Shown piece by piece: positions 61,801-64,000 of a stretch of 64,000 nucleotides of DNA (the stretch's first letter is position 1; each line of letters begins with the position of its first letter). The stretch covers positions 62,001-126,000 of the forward strand of contig JAUHVL010000003.1 of the NCBI GenBank assembly GCA_030425045.1, given 5' to 3'. A model generated the notes under the pieces. It ran no database searches. It was not told the origin of the DNA and saw nothing but the letters and a program-made list of their open reading frames with translations. The stretch is from a bacterium. Its GTDB lineage: Bacteria; Bdellovibrionota; Bacteriovoracia; Bacteriovoracales; Bacteriovoracaceae. The position numbers were made by a program, and so were the translations under genes.

Positions 61801-62012
61801 ATTCACCTTATGGTGAAAGTTTTTATGATGCAGACCTTACCTTAGAGAAAGCACTGTATACAGTTGCTCCTCTATTTGTGAACAGTCTCGTCAAAAAACA
61901 TCCGAGTCTCATGTTGGCATTAGTTCTAGCTGATGTTGCAGTTGAATTAAGAAGAAATACAAAGTCCAAACGAAAATTGGGCAAACTTATTCTTCTTAAG
62001 GATTTCCAGTAG
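61794..62012 (+). CDS. small unknown protein
   Basis: This encodes 72 residues with a hydrophobic middle (~24-50, VAPLFVNSLV, LMLALVLADVAV) and a basic C-terminal half. No domain is recognised. It starts after a GGAG within an overlapping leader ORF and is followed by a terminator at 62035-62068. It is part of the element's run of small genes. Confidence 0.55.
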   Translation: MLDSPYGESFYDADLTLEKALYTVAPLFVNSLVKKHPSLMLALVLADVAVELRRNTKSKRKLGKLILLKDFQ

Positions 62013-62034
62013 CTAATTAAACATTTCCAGCTTT

Positions 62035-62068
62035 CCCTTTGGGGGCAAGTGCCCTCATTGGGTTTTTT
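62035..62068 (+). terminator. nested-stem intrinsic terminator
   Basis: CCC, then GGGGGC-AAGT-GCCCTC, then GGG and six T form a nested stem plus U-tract. It ends the small-gene transcript before the next membrane-protein gene. Confidence 0.75.
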
Positions 62069-62094
62069 ATTAACTTTCCATAAAGGAGGATTTT

Positions 62095-62385
62095 ATGGTT
62101 GAGCAAGCAATTGATCAAAAACATTCACATGACCAGCAGGTAGAGTCAACAACTGAAGGTGGTTTCATTACAATTTCTGGAACTATTTTTTCAACACTAG
62201 GCAAAGTCTTTCTTGCTATCGGTACAACTGGATTACTTATGTATCTATTTGTTGCAGCAGAAGCCGTTGTTGGATTAGGTGCACTCTACACTGGTGCAAC
62301 TGCTATCGCCGGAGGTCTAGCAACGATGATGCTTGGAAATCGTCTAGCAAATGGTTTTTGGATTGATGGATTACTTTCAGCTTAG
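62095..62385 (+). CDS. small membrane protein, unknown
   Basis: This encodes 96 residues. A polar His/Asp-rich start is followed by two hydrophobic, Gly-rich segments (~31-55 and ~60-82). It starts after AAAGGAGGA, so it should be well translated. No family is recognised. It lies between two hairpins in the element backbone. It ends in Ser-Ala. Confidence 0.6.
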   Translation: MVEQAIDQKHSHDQQVESTTEGGFITISGTIFSTLGKVFLAIGTTGLLMYLFVAAEAVVGLGALYTGATAIAGGLATMMLGNRLANGFWIDGLLSA

Positions 62386-62389
62386 TTGA

Positions 62390-62418
62390 AAGGGAGGGGA
62401 ATCCCTCCCTTCATTTTG
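62390..62418 (+). terminator. hairpin after the small membrane gene
   Basis: AAGGGAGGG (62390-62398) pairs with CCCTCCCTT (62403-62411), loop GAAT, followed by CATTTTG. The stem is strong but the T-run is weak, so it may be a partial terminator or a message-stabilising hairpin. Confidence 0.5.
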
Positions 62419-62426
62419 GAGGACTT

Positions 62427-62846
62427 ATGATTAGAGTAATAAGAAATACTAAAACTAATAGAGTTGTAGCTCTTCAGGTTAATGGAAAGAAGTTTTCAGT
62501 AAGTAGAGATTTAGGTCATGCACTATCTTTGGAAGAAGATGCAAATCTAGAACAATCTCAAGAGCTTGTGAAAAAAGCACAGAAGACTCAAAAGGCAATT
62601 AATGACAAAAGTTATGTTGGGGAATCTTCTCAAATGAAACTGAAGGTCAATTTTGATGAAATGAATCGAATTGATAGCAAGAAGACTGTAGTTGAATTTA
62701 AAAAAGAGCTTGATTCAAATTCAAAAGAAATATTTTTTGGTTTGATTGAAGACTTCATACTTTCAGTAAATAGAGCTCAATACAAAAGACATCTCGATTA
62801 CTGCTCTTCTGTTAAAGACCTAACGAATGAAAAGCAATCAGCCTAG
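62427..62846 (+). CDS. unknown element protein
   Basis: This encodes 139 residues. The first half is basic (VIRNTKTNRVVALQVNGKKF, then SVSRDLGHALSLEEDANL), and the rest is a charged helical stretch. No domain is recognised. It is followed 8 bases later by the DUF2958 gene, so the two are co-transcribed. It has GGAGGA ahead. Confidence 0.6.
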   Translation: MIRVIRNTKTNRVVALQVNGKKFSVSRDLGHALSLEEDANLEQSQELVKKAQKTQKAINDKSYVGESSQMKLKVNFDEMNRIDSKKTVVEFKKELDSNSKEIFFGLIEDFILSVNRAQYKRHLDYCSSVKDLTNEKQSA

Positions 62847-62854
62847 GAGGAGTA

Positions 62855-63160
62855 ATGAAGTTAATACCGAAAAGTGTAAGAGTTCCCGCGATTGGAGAAA
62901 CGGAAAATCAAGAAGATCCGCTAGCATTGATAAAGCTATTTCATCCTTTTAGCTCATGGAGATGGTTTGTCGTTGAGTATTGCGAGAAAGACGAGCTTTG
63001 CTTTGGCTTGATTGAGGGACATGAGGTTGAGCTAGGCTACTTTTCTTTAGCTGAATTGAAAGGATTAAGATTAAGGGGATTACCAGTAGAAAGAGACCTG
63101 CACTTTGAACCAATAAAGCTTTCTGAATTAAAGAAGAAGCTTAAAAATTATTCCATTTAG
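62855..63160 (+). CDS. DUF2958 protein
   Basis: This encodes 101 residues that follow the DUF2958 pattern: DPLALIKLFHPFSSWRWFVVE, CFGLIEGHEVELGYFSLAEL and GLPVERDLHFEPIKLSEL. The family is widespread on plasmids and integrative elements beside replication and antirestriction-like genes; its function is unknown. AGGAGG precedes the start. Strong support that this region is a mobile element. Confidence 0.88.
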   Translation: MKLIPKSVRVPAIGETENQEDPLALIKLFHPFSSWRWFVVEYCEKDELCFGLIEGHEVELGYFSLAELKGLRLRGLPVERDLHFEPIKLSELKKKLKNYSI

Positions 63161-63164
63161 TTCC

Positions 63165-63208
63165 CCCCGCGAAGCGGGGACCCCTCCTTGAGGAGGTTGG
63201 GAGGTGAT
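63165..63208 (+). promoter_or_regulatory. leader hairpins that may mask the recombinase ribosome site
   Basis: CCCCGC-GAA-GCGGGG (63165-63179) forms one hairpin. Then CCCTCC (63182-63187) can pair either with GGAGG at 63192-63196 or perfectly with the Shine-Dalgarno GGGAGG (63199-63204). A switch in pairing would open or close the recombinase start. Role inferred from base pairing only. Confidence 0.4.
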
Positions 63209-63808
63209 ATGACAACAGTTGCCATTTACTGTAGAACATCAACGAACATGCAACAAAGTGGCCTTGAATCACAAAAAAGAGCTCTTGTTGAATATTGCAA
63301 AAGTAAGCAAATTCAAAATTATGAACTTTATGAAGATTTTGGAGTCTCTGGAACTAAATCTAGTCGACCTGAGCTAGATCGACTTATGAAAGAAGTTCGT
63401 AAAGGTAAGGTCGGAACTGTTATCGTTTATTCATTTTCAAGGTTTGCTAGGAGTACTAAGTTTCTATTGGACTCATTAGAGGAGTTTAATGACCTAGACG
63501 TAAACTTTGTCAGTCTTAGTGAGAATGTTGATTTAAGCACAGCCATTGGAAAAGCAATGTTTACTATCATATCGGCCATTGCAGCTCTTGAAAGAGATCT
63601 TATTTCAGAGAGAGTCAAGAATGGAATGAAGAATGCCAGAGCCAAAGGGAAACAGATTGGCAGAGAAAAAACGAGACCAACTGAGGCTATACTGGCTCTA
63701 AGAAGCAAGGGGTATACATATAAACAGATTGCAAGAATGTTAGATGTCTCTGAAGGTACAGTAGGAAATGCTATTAGAGATGGATTGCACAAGAATAATA
63801 AAGATTAA
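63209..63808 (+). CDS. serine recombinase (resolvase/invertase family)
   Basis: This encodes 199 residues from 63209 after GGAGGTGAT. The catalytic region shows IYCRTSTNMQQSG (Ser11 expected nucleophile), YSFSRFARS, ALERDLISERVKNGM, and a C-terminal helix-turn-helix (KGYTYKQIARMLDVSEGTVG). It is a small resolvase/invertase size, able to resolve cointegrates or invert DNA. Unlike the two orphan DNA-binding copies at 30425 and 39457, it keeps its catalytic domain. Its target site is not identified; element maintenance is the likely role. Confidence 0.92.
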   Translation: MTTVAIYCRTSTNMQQSGLESQKRALVEYCKSKQIQNYELYEDFGVSGTKSSRPELDRLMKEVRKGKVGTVIVYSFSRFARSTKFLLDSLEEFNDLDVNFVSLSENVDLSTAIGKAMFTIISAIAALERDLISERVKNGMKNARAKGKQIGREKTRPTEAILALRSKGYTYKQIARMLDVSEGTVGNAIRDGLHKNNKD

Positions 63809-63850
63809 CCTTTAATGTGTACGGAGCCGGACCCATAAAGGAAATGTTTA

Positions 63851-63991
63851 ATGGGTGATTATAAAACCCTAATATTTCATAATTTAAGATGTTGTATACT
63901 AGGACGATTTATCAAAATAAATCTTTCCCATGAGTACTTGGTTTTAACTAATGCTTGGAAATTATTGAATGAAGGATACTTTACCATTTAA
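63851..63991 (+). CDS. possible small protein
   Basis: This is a 46-codon frame with AAAGGA 8 bases upstream of its ATG and a stop at 63989-63991. The protein begins MGDYKTLIFHNLRCC. No family is recognised and it may be chance; noted because nothing else occupies the 192 bases after the recombinase gene. Confidence 0.3.
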   Translation: MGDYKTLIFHNLRCCILGRFIKINLSHEYLVLTNAWKLLNEGYFTI

Positions 63992-64000
63992 TTGTGCAGA

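Noticed and set aside
1-64000. CRISPR arrays, tRNA or rRNA genes and transposase-bearing insertion sequences
   Set aside because: No regularly spaced repeats, cloverleaf genes or transposase frames were recognised on reading; a dedicated search could still find a tRNA attachment site.
63809-64000. Terminator after the recombinase gene
   Set aside because: ACCCAT/ATGGGT can pair around 63830-63856 but has no U-tract.

Overview
The window reads as AT-rich Gram-negative DNA. Evidence for an outer membrane is strong: several signal-peptide beta-barrel proteins, a lipobox lipoprotein with haem motifs, and a glycan-assembly cluster. The many small secreted proteins of unknown family and the overall gene content suggest a marine delta-like lineage, perhaps Bdellovibrionota/Bacteriovoracales. 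That placement is an inference, because there is no rRNA or other taxonomic marker here. No tRNA, rRNA, CRISPR array or transposase-bearing insertion sequence was recognised.

Positions 1-19150 look like ordinary chromosome. This stretch holds an outer-membrane barrel protein, a Popeye-like membrane/cyclic-nucleotide protein, a FecR-domain protein and purK-purE. It also holds a lipid-type cluster around a divergent promoter region (KAS III-like enzyme, acyl-CoA ligase and alpha/beta hydrolase on one side; SDR reductase and second hydrolase on the other). A third group is envelope redox: cupredoxin, LysR, YceI-like protein, haem-motif barrel protein and diheme lipoprotein. Positions 19158-30379 are a glycan or cell-surface cluster: GMC oxidoreductase with a Cys cluster, asparagine synthetase, B12-radical SAM enzyme, GT2 polyprenyl transferase, two epimerases, a GT-C-like membrane protein carrying an inserted beta-propeller, and a methyltransferase.

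Positions 30425-39954 form an accessory segment of stress and regulatory genes: pirin/DoxX with a LysR regulator, a LysR-methyltransferase pair, and an AraC regulator with NmrA, DUF4345 and DUF1772 genes. It is flanked in direct orientation by two related genes resembling the C-terminal DNA-binding part of serine recombinases without the catalytic domain. The right copy has no usable start codon.

Positions 39972-58034 are a dense anti-phage-type island. In order they are a HigB-like/Shedu-like pair; a three-gene operon Z1 ATPase - Cas4-like/DEDD exonuclease fusion (DUF2779) - AAA_13 ATPase; a cold-shock-like protein followed by a type IIG restriction-methylase, McrB-like and McrC-like proteins; an RHH regulator - SPL-like radical SAM - ASCH operon; and a C5-cytosine methyltransferase. 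Positions 58086-63808 look like the backbone of the mobile element that carries the island: a gp32-like zinc protein, SSB, a DUF2958 protein, a serine recombinase and small unknown genes. The element probably continues beyond the right end. The best candidates for something undescribed are the Z1/DUF2779/AAA_13 operon, the RHH/radical SAM/ASCH operon, and the unusual enrichment of proteins ending in Ala-Ala within the island.
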